Shown one piece after another: positions 44,111-55,496 of a stretch of DNA of 64,000 nucleotides. The stretch comes from Rapana venosa (lineage: Eukaryota; Mollusca; Gastropoda; Neogastropoda; Muricidae), in the NCBI GenBank assembly GCA_028751875.1, contig CM054162.1, forward strand, positions 9,492,990-9,556,989. The letters run 5' to 3'. The position numbers were made by a program, and so were the translations under genes. The notes below the pieces were generated by a model that made no database searches, was not told where the DNA came from, and saw only the letters and a program-made list of their open reading frames with translations. Numbering within the stretch: position 1 is the stretch's first letter; each line of letters begins with the position of its first letter.

Positions 44111-44611
44111 GGGGTCGGGGAACGGGACTTAAAAAAGGGAATGGACGGGAAACCAATCATCATTTTAAAAAACGGGTTTTCCAAAACATAAAAAAAACCG
44201 ACTTTTCAATATTCCCTTCCACAGTTAAAAAAAAACACCCAAAACTTTAGGCATTTCTCAGAAACAGTCATAATACCGACTTTTCAATATTCCCCTTCCA
44301 ACATTTTCAAAAAACACACCAAACTTTAGGCTTTTATCAAAAAGTTTTAAATTCCCTTTTAAAATTTTCCCTTAAAATTTTAAAAAACAAAAACTTTAGG
44401 CTTTAACGTCAAAAAAAAATTTTTTATAAAGTGATTCGGGGTTTTTTAACAAAAAAAAGGGGTTTTAAAATAAAGCAGTGTTGGGGAAAGGGCCCTTTTC
44501 CCGGCATCCGCGTTCCGGCAAGGGAAAAACAGGAAAGGGCACTTCACAGAACAGTCTGTAAGAATGGTTTGGATAGAAAATAAAAGAAGATGAATAACCA
44601 TAGACACTGTT
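44109..44611. other. Smeared sequence, three approximate tandem copies
   Basis: The phrase aaacttta-ggc(a/t)tt with nearby cgacttttcaatattccc-type words recurs at about 44195-44255, 44275-44335 and 44345-44405, indicating a degenerate roughly 75-85 bp tandem array overlaid by homopolymer smearing. Confidence 0.45.
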
Positions 44612-44836
44612 ACTTCTTCTTCTTCTTCATGTGCCAGGTCTGTTGCAGACATCGGCGATTATGGCCTTCCATTCCTCTCTGTTGTCAGTTCTCCTGATGA
44701 GTTCATTGTTGGGGGATTCTTTCCTCGTTACGTAGCTATTCAGACTGTCTGTGTCTTTTGTGCGTTGTCTTCCTCTGTCTTTGGTACCACAAATCTTTCC
44801 ACACAATATTTGCTTTTCTATTCCATCAGACACTGT
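44612..44836 (-). mobile_element. LINE C-terminal fragment with (GAA)n tail
   Basis: The minus frame has DRGRQRTKDTDSLNS and REEWKAIIADVCNRPGT, the C-terminal signature of another RTE-like LINE subfamily (R..W...IADVC.R.GT). It ends in GAA repeats (ttcttcttcttc on plus, 44616-44628). Truncated. Confidence 0.75.
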
Positions 44837-45389
44837 TACATTATATGGATAACGTAAATACTACATAACAAGGAACTGCAAAAGCATAGGAAGTGCTTAG
44901 GAAACCTAATTTTCTAGTTGATGCAAGAGTTTTTACATGATAGCCACCAACCCTGGTTCAATACAGACACACTTCTATGCCCTCTAAGTTGCTGTATTTC
45001 GAAGTACACAAAACAAAACAAAATATAGCCAGGGTTGTTTTAAATGCACACGAAAACATTATAGCCTGTCTCTTTAAATGGACACTAGGGCTATGTCGAA
45101 AAAGCGCACAGTGAAAGAAAAACCAACCAAAACCACCCCCTCCCCCCCCCCCCAAAAAAAAAAAAAACAAAAACTTGCCAGGGTGGTTTTTATGTCTCCT
45201 CTAAAATAAAATCTGATCACCTTAGTTGTTTCATTTGAAAAAACAAAAAAACAAACCCAAAACGTAGGACACTGGAATGTCTCGTCTGAAAAAAAATCTG
45301 GCGACACTGGTCTATTGTCTAATCTGAAATACTAAGATATTGGTCGAACCCGAAAAATGAAAAATACTCTTTCTCCCATTCACTATATC
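44837..45389. other. No gene recognised
   Basis: AT-rich; poly-C/poly-A stretch at 45137-45167. The open frames are low-complexity. Confidence 0.3.
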
Positions 45390-45500
45390 TTGAGTGGTGG
45401 GCTGGGTGCTAGTCTTAGGGATGAGATGAGAAACCTAGGTCGCTTGTACAACTAACATTTATCGCACGTGAAAGAGCTTACATTTATAATAGATGGCGGA
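45390..45500 (+). repeat. SINE-like domain repeat S, partial copy 3
   Basis: tgagtggtgggctgggtgct agtctt..ggatgagat..aaacctaggt and a later atcgcacgtgaaagagc match the first third of repeat S, then similarity stops. Confidence 0.6.
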
Positions 45501-45682
45501 AAATGCCAACAGCTAAATTGTCATTGTCAGCGTTTTGTGCATTTTACTCAAAATGACAAGAACCAGAAGCATGAGTGATGTCCCCACACAGCAAGGAGCA
45601 GCCCCGGTGACAAGTAAAAGCAAGTCTGTCAGCCAAGACCCTGACAAAGATCTCGTTTGTGCCCGAAACTTTTCCCCCCATC

Positions 45683-45900
45683 CATTAGACCATGAGTGGT
45701 GGTCTGGGAAGAAGTGGAAGAAGCCACGCCAGCAAGATCATGCTCAAAGTTATTTTGAATTGACTCAAGAAGGAGGCAGAAGAACACCTTGCAGAGGAAC
45801 AAGCTGGGTTCAGGGCAGGCAGGAGCACAATCAAACAGACTTTTAACTGCCACATCCTGATGGAAAAACATCTTCAACATCAGAGAGACCTGTTCCACGC
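45683..45900 (+). mobile_element. Chimeric fragment: start of repeat S joined to LINE RT scrap
   Basis: 45683-45709 reads ccattagaccatgagtggtg gtctggg, the first bases of repeat S. From 45722 to 45898 the sequence is about 97% identical to 54233-54406, an RT segment encoding SKIMLKVILN, EEHLAEEQAGFRAGRST and NCHILMEKHLQHQRD. No poly-A or target duplication lies at the join. Confidence 0.75.
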
Positions 45901-45904
45901 TTGC

Positions 45905-47065
45905 TCCTGATATTAAGCAGCGTATAACACATTTAGGTATTCATCGCCCCAAAACCAGATGGGGAACACAGGCAGGCCGACGTCATCGCCAGTGGTGGGC
46001 TTCCCTCTCCTGTGTCTCCCCCCTCACCTCTGATGTCACTTCTGTTACCCCTGACAATGCTTCTTCCCCATGCTGCCGTCCACCCGCCCCTTCAGCTTTT
46101 GATTGTTCTGTTGTTTGTGACTCTGATAATGTTTTTTGTTCTGATGATGATGATGTATACCATGATGTGTTTCAAACACAGAATCCCCTGATTAGCACAG
46201 TTCTTTCACCATCTTCTACTCCTGATTCACCATCCAAACTCTTGTCTGTTCTTCCGCTAGCCGCATCTCCACCACCACCTTCGTCCTCTTCCTCTGATGC
46301 TTGTCCAAACTCACCATTTTCATCTTCGACCTCTCCACCTCCTTCAGATCTCCTTCAAGTTTGTTTGTTCAATGTGCAGTCTGTCTGTCCAAATGGAAAA
46401 GCCGACTACATATCTGATTTCATCTCTGAAAAAAACATTGACTTAACCCTCCTCACCGAAACTTGGCTTAAACCACATGGCCATGAGCCAAAAATAAAAC
46501 AGATGACTCCTCCTGGATATAAAACTATTTCTTTCCCCCGACTCTCTCGAGGAGGTGGGATTGCCATCATTCTCAAAGACATATTGGAACCATCTCTTTT
46601 TTTCAGTAACAACCTTCAATTCTCACATGAATCTATTGAAGTTTGCGAAATCAATCTCAACCTACCTGGCCACTCTATTACTATCTGCTGCCTTTACCGT
46701 CCACCTCCCAGCCGTAAAAACAACCTAACATCTTCTCTTTTTCACCAAGAATTCCAGTCACTCTCGACACTACAGCCTCTTCACTACTAAACTTATAATT
46801 CTTGTGACTTCAACTTCCATTTCGACAACCAGTCTTCTCAGATGTCAAACGTCTTTCTCTTTCTCTGTCCCAACCATCTCTCTCTCTCAACTGGTAAACG
46901 AAGCAACCCACAGATCCTGGTCATATTTAGACTGGCTGATTACTAAATACTTCATTTAATCTTGTCACATCTGTTTCTGTCACCGACGAACTGCATTCTG
47001 ATCATTCCGCCATTTTTTTCCATCTCAACATCACAAAACCTGCCAGAAAGAAGAAACATAATAAT
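45905..47065 (+). mobile_element. CR1-like LINE family A, 5' portion with endonuclease
   Basis: A frame open from about 46100 to 46790 begins with a Ser/Pro-rich linker, then LLQVCLFNVQSVCPNGKADY near 46350, LTLLTETWLKPHGHEPK near 46445, SRGGGIAIILKD near 46548 and CCLYRPPPSRKNN near 46690 (endonuclease N-terminal half). After a frameshift near 46760, broken frames carry FNFHFDNQSS, LDWLI and DELHSDHSA (47000). The sister of 3090-5035 and 50130-52110. Replaced at about 47066 by another LINE. Confidence 0.8.
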
Positions 47066-49800
47066 CGGAAAACTCCGCTACCAACCGTGCTCCTAGCCAA
47101 TGTCCAGTCCCTACGTTCCAAAACCGACGAGCTTCAAGCAAACATCAACTACCTACACCAATATAACAAAGCCGGAATTCTTGCCTTTACCGAAACCTGG
47201 CTGAGTCCCGCCGTACCGAACTGCGACCTCTCCATTGACGGCTTCGGTCAACCCATTCGGCTTGACAGAGACTCACACGCAACGGGGAAGGCACAAGGCG
47301 GAGGTTTGTGCTTCTACATCAACGAGCGTTGGTGTGGTGATGTTAAAATTAGAACTACGCTATCCGTGGAGGACATTGAACTGCTCTCTGTTTCGCTCCG
47401 GCCTTTTTACTTACCACGGGAATTCCCGCAATTATTTTTCACTTTAGTTTACATTCACCCCAAAGCAAAAGTGGCTAGAGCAACTGAACATATATTAGAT
47501 CACCTCCATGTGCTCGATTCTATATCCCCTGATGCCCCTAAGTTTATCCTGGGTGATTTCAATAACTGTTCCCTTACTAAACTACTGAAGAACTATGAAC
47601 AGTATGTGACCTGCCCTACACGAAGAAACAAGACCTTAGACTTGTGCTATGGGACTGTAGCAGGCGCCTATAGATCATTGCCTTTGCCTCCCCTGGGATC
47701 ATCTGACCACAACTGCGTTCTTCTTGCACCCATGTACCAGTCAGTGTTTCGGCGCCTTCAACCCATAGTCAGGACCGCAAAAAAAATGGACTGCTGATAG
47801 TATAGCTAGTCTGCAAGGCTGCTTTGATTGCACTGACTGGGATATGTTTTATGATGTGTGTTCAGATCTGAATGAGCTCACTGATGTTATTTGTTCTTAT
47901 ATTTCATTTTGTGTTAGTTGTGTCATTCCAACTAAGGAGATAACCATTTACCCCAATAACAAGCCTTGGGTTACAAAGGATCTGAAACGTGTTTTAAACA
48001 AAAAGAAAGTAGTATTTTACACAGGCACAGAACAACAAAAGAAGGAAGTAAACAAAGAAGTCAAAGCTGCTGTTGCACGGGCCAGACATATATATAAAAA
48101 TAAGATAGAAGACAAGTTTGCGAGGAACAATTTTCGTTCTGCATGGCAGGGTATCAAAAATATGTCTGCAGTAAATATGGTAGGTGTCCAACATAGGTCA
48201 AAGATCAGTTTGCAGGGAGTATGTGATAACAACTTACCAGACCATCTAAACACATTTTTTACTCGCTTTGAAAAGCATGATTTCTCAGATGAATTAAATG
48301 ATCTGAAGCAATCCCTAGTTTCTGAGAATAGCGTCATTGTTGATGAAGAAATTATCTGTAAGCACTTAAAGGCAATAAATATGAACAAATCTCCGGACCA
48401 GACGGTATATGTGGAAGAACCCTGAAATTCTGCGCTACTGAGCTTGCCAGTGTCCTTCAACACCTGTTCCAGGCCTCACTGGATACTTGTCAGATTCCTG
48501 TTATTTGGAAAACTTCCAATGTAATACCTCTTCCAAGAAACCCTATCCTTCTCGGCCTAACGATTTTAGACCTGTAGCTCTCACATCTCTTGTGATGAAA
48601 ACGCTGGAAAAGATTGTAAAATCTCTCATTCTTTCTGTAAGAGAAAGACCTTGACCCACTGCAATTTGCATACAGGTCTCGAAGGGGCGTCGAAGATGCC
48701 AAACTATTATTTTGAACAAGTTGTATAGCCACTTGAAACACCTGACTCTCATGCCAGAATATTGTTCGCTGACTTTAGTTCAGCTTTCAATACAATGCAG
48801 CCTCACGTTCTGGTTAACAAAATAATTTCAAAATTTGACGTAGACAATCAACTTGTTCGTTGGCTGATTGAATTTTTAACCAACAGACCACAGCGTGTTT
48901 GGCCAACAAAATATCTTCTTCGGTTAGATTTACCTGCACTGGTTCTCCGCAGGGTTGCGTCCTCTCACCACTTCTGTACATCTATACACAGATGATTGCA
49001 GAAGCAACTATGGAAATTCCTTTATGGTAAAGTTCGCAGACGATAGTGCTCTGTTATCCCCTCTTATTCCGGATCAGGCTTAGACCATGGTCCAGCCCTC
49101 ACCGAGTTGTACACTGGTGTGACGAGGCCTATCTGGAGCTAAGATGTTTCTAAAACTAAAGACCCTTCCTATCGACATCAGAATGTCAGGGCATACCTCC
49201 TAAGAATATTATTATCCATAACAAGAGGTTGAAAACGTTTTGAACTATAAGTATCTGGGGAACTGTTTTGACCACAAGTTAAAATGGGACGTTAACACTG
49301 ACGCTATTGTCAAAAAGGGACAACAACGTCTCTGTATTTTCTTGAGGAAACTGAACTCAATTTTTGTAGACAAAAAGATCTTTTCTTGTTTTACATGTCT
49401 TAAATAGAGGAGTGTTCTAAGTTTTGCTTTATTTGTTGGTACAATAAACCGTAGTGTTAAATACAAAGAAATGGCACTGCAGAGATTTGTAAGAATCTGT
49501 CAAAAATAATTGGAAAAGAACAAAGAGATCTCATGCGTTCTGCATCAGCCAGCTTGTAGCCAAAGACACAGCCATTTTGGCTGATCTTCTCATGCTTTTG
49601 TTTCCAGAATTTCAAATGTTGCATTAGGAACGCCGTTTTCAGTGTCCCATCAGCAAAAAACAACAGAAAAGAAATTCTTTTGTGCCCTAGTAAGCATTCG
49701 ACTTTCGGAATTCCACAATGATGTGGGACTTCCTAGTTCTTACTTTCTCTTGAATTATCTGCCTGATTGTCATTGTTACGAGTGTAGTCAATACATAATT
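47066..49800 (+). mobile_element. CR1/Rex-like LINE (family D), endonuclease intact-looking, RT broken
   Basis: 47087-47797 is one open frame with a complete endonuclease: LANVQSLRSKTDEL, LAFTETWLSP (Glu), GGGLCFYIN, LVYIHPKAKVA, FILGDFNNCSLT (Asp/Asn), TLDLCYGTVAGAYRS and GSSDHNCVLL (His). A one-base shift near 47780 leads to 47844-48425 (linker, KPWVTKDLKRVLNKKK, ending MNKSPDQTV). RT motifs continue in several frames: FADFSSAFNTMQP near 48765 (motif A) and KFADDSALLS at 49030-49056 (motif C). The tail domain follows to about 49750 (SKIIGKEQRDL, near-consensus). About five breaks after the endonuclease; inactive. Confidence 0.8.
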
Positions 49801-50129
49801 GTGTGTGTGTTTGTTTTGTGTGGGGGGTGCGTGGGTGTGTAAAATAAGCTGTGTTTGTCAATGTTTAAAAACTTTAAATTCTATTTTGGTGTATGGTGGG
49901 GTTTTGTGCTGGGCGTTTCGCACCCACGTAGTGCGTGGTACGTGCTGCTATATGCGTGCGTAAAAAAAATTTTTTTATGTCTTTTCAAGGGGTTTTTTAA
50001 ATTGTGTTCACAATTGATGTTGTGCCATGCGCGCGGTGGTGGGTGGTGTGGTGTGTGTGTGGGGAATTTTTTAAAAACCAATTAAAATATGCTTTTGTGT
50101 TTTGATATTTTTGTGAGTACAATCTGTGT
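49801..50129. other. No gene; GT-rich sequence
   Basis: GT/GTG-rich stretches at 49800-49840 and 50035-50065; no coding signal. Confidence 0.4.
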
Positions 50130-52110
50130 CGTTTGTAATTGCCTTCAGGGGTGAAAAAAGTGTTTTTGATTTTGACTTTGACTTGATGCTTGACATGTTA
50201 TCTTTGCAATTTGGGTTAGACATTCTACTTCTTTCCCAAAAGTTTCCCGAAGTTTTTCAAAAACCTTGCCCAACTGACCTTCGATCCTATAACACTTTCC
50301 GCCAACTGCTTGATGAGCATGCCCTCCTATGATATCCCCCCTGACAGACCCTGTGCGCCATGGTTCCCCACATCTTGATGCGAAGCGCAAACGCCGGCAA
50401 TAGAACGGCAGTGGCGGAAGTAAAAAACAAAAATCAAAAAACAGCTTTTCCCGAAAAAAGTAAAAATCTTAATCCATTCAGAAAAAGACAGACTATACTT
50501 TTCCACTTCTTGTGCTAACCCAAAAAAACTCTTTTTCCCACCTAAATTTCCCTTTGGATCTGAAAAAACAATCTTGCTAAACCACAGCTGTTGAATTCCC
50601 ATTGAATTTTCTGCCTTCTTTTCAGAAAAGTTCGAAACATCGCCCCAGATGGATCGACTTAATTCCGCGGCCTCTGCCCCTTTCACTGGCCCCCTCTCTT
50701 TTCTTCACCCCAAGTGAAAAGAAATCATGACAATCTAAAGGGAAAATGATATAAAATCATGCGACCTTACCCCACCCCTGCCCCTTTTTTCTCAAAATGT
50801 TCACAAATTGGCTTTATCCAAAAATAGAAAAATATTTTTGGGGTCGGGAAATTTTCCCATCAGTTTAAACAGAATAGTCAACCTATGAAAGGAGACCTGC
50901 CCCAAATTGAAGATTTATGGGCCCTGTCTAAAATTTTCCTTTTGTCTTGTCTAGAAAAAATTTCCCCAACACCCGCACCTTCTTCCCAATGTCCTTCCCC
51001 CTTTTCATCGCTATGCCCAACCCGAGGGAAAAACCACCCTATCCACTTTTAATACCTTCTACTTTTCTTCAAAAACCCCCTCCTCACTTTTTTTACTTAT
51101 CTCGCCTTTATACCATTACCAATTTTTTCCCCCAAAAAACTTTGGGTATTAACCACATCCCTTTTTTACCTCCCTCACGACGGTTCCCAAATTGTAAACA
51201 AAATTCAATCAAAACTGTCAAATTAAAGGGGGGCCCCACTATCGGGCCCTTTTTTTTACCTCCACTTCCATTAAATTAAAAAAACCCACAAAATGATCCA
51301 TTTCTTTCCGAACCCCTCAGGCATGATATTGAAAATTCCTTCCTTGAAAAATATTTTACCCCTTCAAGACATTCAAAAGGGATGATAGAACAAGTTACAA
51401 CTTTCCGTAACCGAACCCCAGCACTGGGGACCCAACATACACTTTCCTCTTTGCAACGACTTTGAATTTCGGCAATAGTCAGTTCTTTGCCCCAACTTGT
51501 GAAGTTTTAGGGGGTTTCTTGAAAAACCCCCTCTTTGAAAAATTCATCACCCGACTGCCGTTTGCTATATCAATTACGGGCATAAGCGCATTCGAAAAAA
51601 TCTGTCAGATGAACTTCCAAGTTGTCACATCTCTCATTTTTTTCCGTTTAGATCTGTAATTCTTTTTTTGGGGGCCCTCCAGATCATTTCCACTTCTTCA
51701 TCGAATAAAAAACTTGCGTGGCTGTCCAAAGAAAAAAAAAAATCTAAAACACTTCCCCCTCTTCTGGTTCTTCATGGTGCCCTTTCCCCAAAAAGATGGA
51801 GTATAAAATAAATCCCCTTGTTTCAAATGTTCCAAAAATATGCACCTTTATTCTGTCTGTCTTCACCTGTACATTTCCCCGCCCCCTCGTTCAGCGCAGA
51901 TACTTTGTGTTTCGAACACCCAGTTAAAACAACCTGTTGGCCGTCGCCCCTTCTCTCTTTCTGCCCATCACTGGAATGACCTCCCTCTTTACTTCGCCCA
52001 AAGCCTTTACTTGATCCTTCAAAAACGCCTCAAAAAAACATTTTTTTACCCGAGATTCCCCCCAATTCTGTCCCTAATTTTCAACAGCTCTTTCCCCCTT
52101 CTAAGTGTTT
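50130..52110 (+). mobile_element. CR1-like LINE family A, 3' portion, homopolymer-smeared
   Basis: 50286-50420 aligns with 3842-3990 (cttgatgagcatgc, gaacggcagtggcg). The smeared RT extends to about 51660. Near the end 51838-52060 is clean and encodes the CR1/L2-type ORF2 C-terminus: PVGRRPFSLSAHHWNDLP followed by LQKRLKKTFF. A (GT)n stretch (52119-52136) may be the tail. Between 50420 and 51800 C-, A- and T-runs replace much of the coding sequence. Confidence 0.7.
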
Positions 52111-52176
52111 TTCCCTGGTGGTGTGTGTGTGTGTGTTAAAATTTATTTTGTCTTTTTCCTTTTTTGATATTAGACG

Positions 52177-52201
52177 GGGGGGGGGGGGGGGGGGGGGGGG
52201 G
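52177..52201. repeat. Poly-G tract
   Basis: 25 consecutive G after ttagac. Confidence 0.9.
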
Positions 52202-52239
52202 ATGAGTTCAAGGGGGGAGGGTGTGGTTGGTACTATACA

Positions 52240-52805
52240 GGAGAAGGAATTTCAGGGGATCAATGCATGCGAAATGATAAAATTTGAAAATAAAAAATAT
52301 AGAAAAATAACAACCAAAATTATAGAAAAAAAAACCCACCGTTACATTACTAACCTATTGAACTACAATAAACAACAGGAAAATGCAATTCTAACAATTT
52401 CTAACAAAATCAGTAATTCCAATGAAAAATATAAATAAAATTTCAACTACTGAATTTCACGTGAAAAAACCCAAACCTATCTTAATGTGGGTAACCCCCT
52501 CCCCTGCCCTCAAAAGAAACCCAAGAAGCAACTCCTCCCTCCCCCCACCCACCCCCACCCCTGGAAGAAAAAAGCTCAAACAAGAGCGAGAAACACCCAA
52601 CAACAGCCCAAACCCAATTACAAACACAATATCTCTAGCCCCCTCCTCTGATACAAACGAGATAAACAATAGGAATGCAACAAATGTGAAACAGGAGGCA
52701 TATAGCAAAGAAAAAAGGATAATGATAATTAAAAAAAAATCTAACAAGCTCAAAAACATAATTTCTGGACTAGAGCGTCTTTTAAGTCCAAAGCAATTAC
52801 AATAA
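52240..52805 (+). other. Lys/Asn/Pro-rich open stretches, identity unknown
   Basis: Two open frames (52118-52438 and 52422-52805) overlap. The second has a proline-rich segment (SSLPPPTPTPGRKKLKQE) and a Ser/Asn-rich tail. The composition recalls the linker of a LINE ORF1 but there is no zinc knuckle or other domain. I make no functional claim. Confidence 0.25.
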
Positions 52806-52849
52806 CAAACCAACTGGACTATGCATAAGCATCTGAAAAAGTCGTACAT

Positions 52850-53800
52850 AAGTAAAGACTGCTAAAATATTGTGATGAAGAGGATGCTATCAAACGGGAA
52901 TGTCCCCTTTTTAAAACTGCGGCATGTTAATATATGATCTGCTGTTATATTATTACCGCATATGCAAAAAGATTTCCAGCATATTTTGTCTTGAGGCAAT
53001 TCAATTTCCATCTAAAAGTAAGGAAACAATCTGCTTTGAACATATACATCATGTTCTCTTTATTTTGAGGAAAGACTCAATTTACGTAATTCTTTGTGTG
53101 GCGTTAGAAAACCCAAGTCCCCTTTCCTCACACTGAAAAAACTTTTGTTGGATTTTATTAAAATATGATAACACTCTTGAAATGAAAAGGGGAGTACTAA
53201 TTGTGTCACCTCTGATAAACCCTTCGCTCCTCTTTTTTGCAAGAATGTCAACTTTTTCATTGTAGTAAAATCCACTGTGGGATGGAATCCAACAGAAAGT
53301 TATTTCTGAGCATTTAATGATAAAAGATTAATCAAATGGCATATTTCAATGACGACTTCAGATCTAACATTTGTTTGCAAAGAATTAAATGCATAAATTT
53401 CTGATTTGGAGTCTACACAAAAAAAATTTGAAAGATTGTTTTAGGAAAAAATGGTGAGAAACTTTAGGGCCATCAATATTGGATTGTTCTGCTGAAAATA
53501 TTGATATACCTTCTCCAAGATGAAAGTGGTTTTCAGTTTTTAGATCTGGTTGATGTAAGCAGCATCGCATTATTATCTAATACTGAGCCATTGTGTATAC
53601 TTTTAAATGATTAGGATATTTGGGCTTCCAAAAGAATTTTGGGGATGAGAAGATACTAAATTGATGTTGTCCTTTTCGATAGATCAAATAATTGATGTCA
53701 AACCTTGCTGGTTTGGTTCCCCGAATGGAATAGGGGGTAAAACAAACGGTTGTGCCTACATTTTCTGTTGGGTCCAACCCAGCGTTTTGTAAAATTTTGG
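52850..53800 (-). mobile_element. I-clade LINE relic with RNase H domain
   Basis: On the minus strand, PKYPNHLKVYT near 53610 followed in the next frame by GSVLDNNAMLLTSTRSK marks the first RNase H Asp strand (TDGS region, frameshifted). IFSAEQ near 53490 corresponds to the IFSAE helix carrying the catalytic Glu. ITFCWIPSHSGFYYNEKVDI near 53310-53240 then LAKK is the WIPSH.G..GNE.AD.LAK block with the last catalytic Asp. A CICGNN..ADHILTCRSF zinc-like end lies near 52960-52910. RNase H after RT is a feature of I-clade LINEs. The RT is missing; it is a 5'-truncated 3' fragment with several stops. Confidence 0.7.
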
Positions 53801-53804
53801 TGTG

Positions 53805-53865
53805 TGTGTTATGCGTGTGTGTGTGTGTGTGTGTGTGCGTGCGTGCATACGTGCGTGCGCATGGA
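53805..53865 (+). repeat. (GT)n/(GC,GT)n microsatellite
   Basis: tgtgtgtg repeats passing into gcgtgcgtgcat. Confidence 0.9.
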
Positions 53866-53914
53866 TTTGAAATCTGTTGTTCATTATGTTTAAGGAGAGT
53901 TGCATGCCTGTAAA

Positions 53915-53994
53915 TGATTGAGTGCAAGCGCTTCGATTTTTTTTTATACAAGATTCAGCGCTATATAAATTCCATATATTATTATTATTATTAA
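53915..53994 (+). repeat. (ATT)n-tailed LINE/SINE 3' end
   Basis: gattgagtgcaagcgcttcg, then ttcagcgctatataaattcc and (ATT)n at 53979-53994. Same terminus as 27700-27790. Confidence 0.7.
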
Positions 53995-55485
53995 GAAGCC
54001 ATCTGCAGTTTACCAGTAGGAAAGTCCCCAGGAGCAGACAACATACCAGCAGAGCTGCTCAAGCATGGTGGCGAAACAGTCATCACACATGTTACAGCTA
54101 TCTGTCAGGAGATTTGGGAGACAAAACAGTGGCCAACAGAATGGACACAATCACTCATCATACCTCTGCCCAAGAAGGGGAATTTACGCCAATGCCAAAA
54201 CTATAGAACAATCAGCCTCATCAGCCACGCCAGCAAGATCATGCTCAAAGTTATTTTGAATCGACTAAAGAAGGAGGCAGAAGAACACCTTGCAGAGGAA
54301 TAAGCTGGGTTCAGGGCAGGCAGGAGCACAATCGAACAGATTTTTAACTGCCACATCCTGATGGAAAAACATCTTCAACATCAGAGAGACTGTTCCACAC
54401 TTCATCGACTTCAAGAAGGCTTTCGACAGAGTATGGCACGAAGGCCTGTGGCAGGTCCTCAGAATGTTTGGCATTGAAGAAGGACTAGTGCAAACCATTC
54501 AAGCACTATGCAACACCAAAGCAGTGCAGTCCTTCTGAACAATCAGGTCGGAGACTACTTCAAAACCACAGTTGGGGTCCGACAAGGATGCTGTTATCTC
54601 CAGTCCTGTTTAATCTGTTCTTGGAAAACATTATGAGAGAGACCCTCCATGACTTCCACTCTACCATCTCCATTGGCGGCAGACCCCTCAACAACTTGCG
54701 GTTTGTCGATGACATTGACCTCATGGGCGGAAGTAACACAGAGCTGCAAGATCTTACGACCAGACTTGAGAACAGAGCTGGAGCATATGGGATGGAGGTG
54801 AGCTTGGAGAAAAGTAAAGTACTTGTGAACAGCACGAACAATGGCACTGCTAAAAATTACATGATCGGCCAGCAACTGGAGGAAGTAGACGCTTTTAAAT
54901 ACCTTGGTGCTACACTCTCAAAGGACGGGCGATCGACGACAGAAATCAAAGTCAGACTAGCCATGGCAACATCTTCCATGACAAAACTCACCACCAGATG
55001 GAAAAGTAAAGAGATCAGTTTCCCAATCAAACTAAAGCTCTACAAAGCCCTGATTCAGACTATCCTGCTGTACGGAAGTGAAACCTGGACATTGACTGCT
55101 GAAACAGCAAAGCGAATCCAGTCATTTAAAACAAAATGCTAGAAAACTGCTGGGCATATCGTGGAGAGAACGAGAATTTGTTAAGAGCCAAATAACACGG
55201 CTGGCAGGTCCATAGGAACCCCTTCTCACCATCGTCAAAAAGAAAAAGCTGACATGGTTCGGCCACGTCACCTGCCACAACACTCTGCCAAAAACAGTAC
55301 TGCAGGGAACACTTGAAGGTGGCAGAAAGAGGGGAAGACAGAACAGGTCATGGATGGACAACATCAGAGAATGGACCAGGATAAATGACTCGGCTTTACT
55401 GCGCAGAGCCGAGGACCGAGATGGATTGAGGAGGCTTACCATGGCATCGTTAGGACAATGTACAGAGGAGGCGCAGCAGCATAGA
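53995..55485 (+). mobile_element. RTE-like LINE, 5'-truncated RT with C-terminal region
   Basis: The element begins inside RT: KSPGADNIPAELLKHGGE near 54025, IIPLPKKGN near 54160, AEE-stop-AGFRAGRSTIEQIF near 54290-54345, IDFKKAFDR near 54400-54430 (motif A, TTTCATCGACTT), GVRQGCC near 54575 (motif B) and LRFVDDIDLMGGS at 54695-54735 (motif C). Then SLEKSKVLVNST, FKYLGATLSKDGRS and ILLYGSETWTL near 55065. A frameshift at about 55140 leads to LTWFGHVTCH, LQGTLEGGRKRGRQ and WMDNIREWTR. At least four breaks, so inactive. It ends where the next LINE starts. Confidence 0.85.
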
Positions 55486-55496
55486 TCGCGAGAGAG

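Noticed and set aside
54560..55142. Plus-strand RT frame as a host telomerase or domesticated RT
   Set aside because: It is continuous with typical RTE-like flanking motifs, has frameshifts on both sides, and has a near-identical fragment at 45722.
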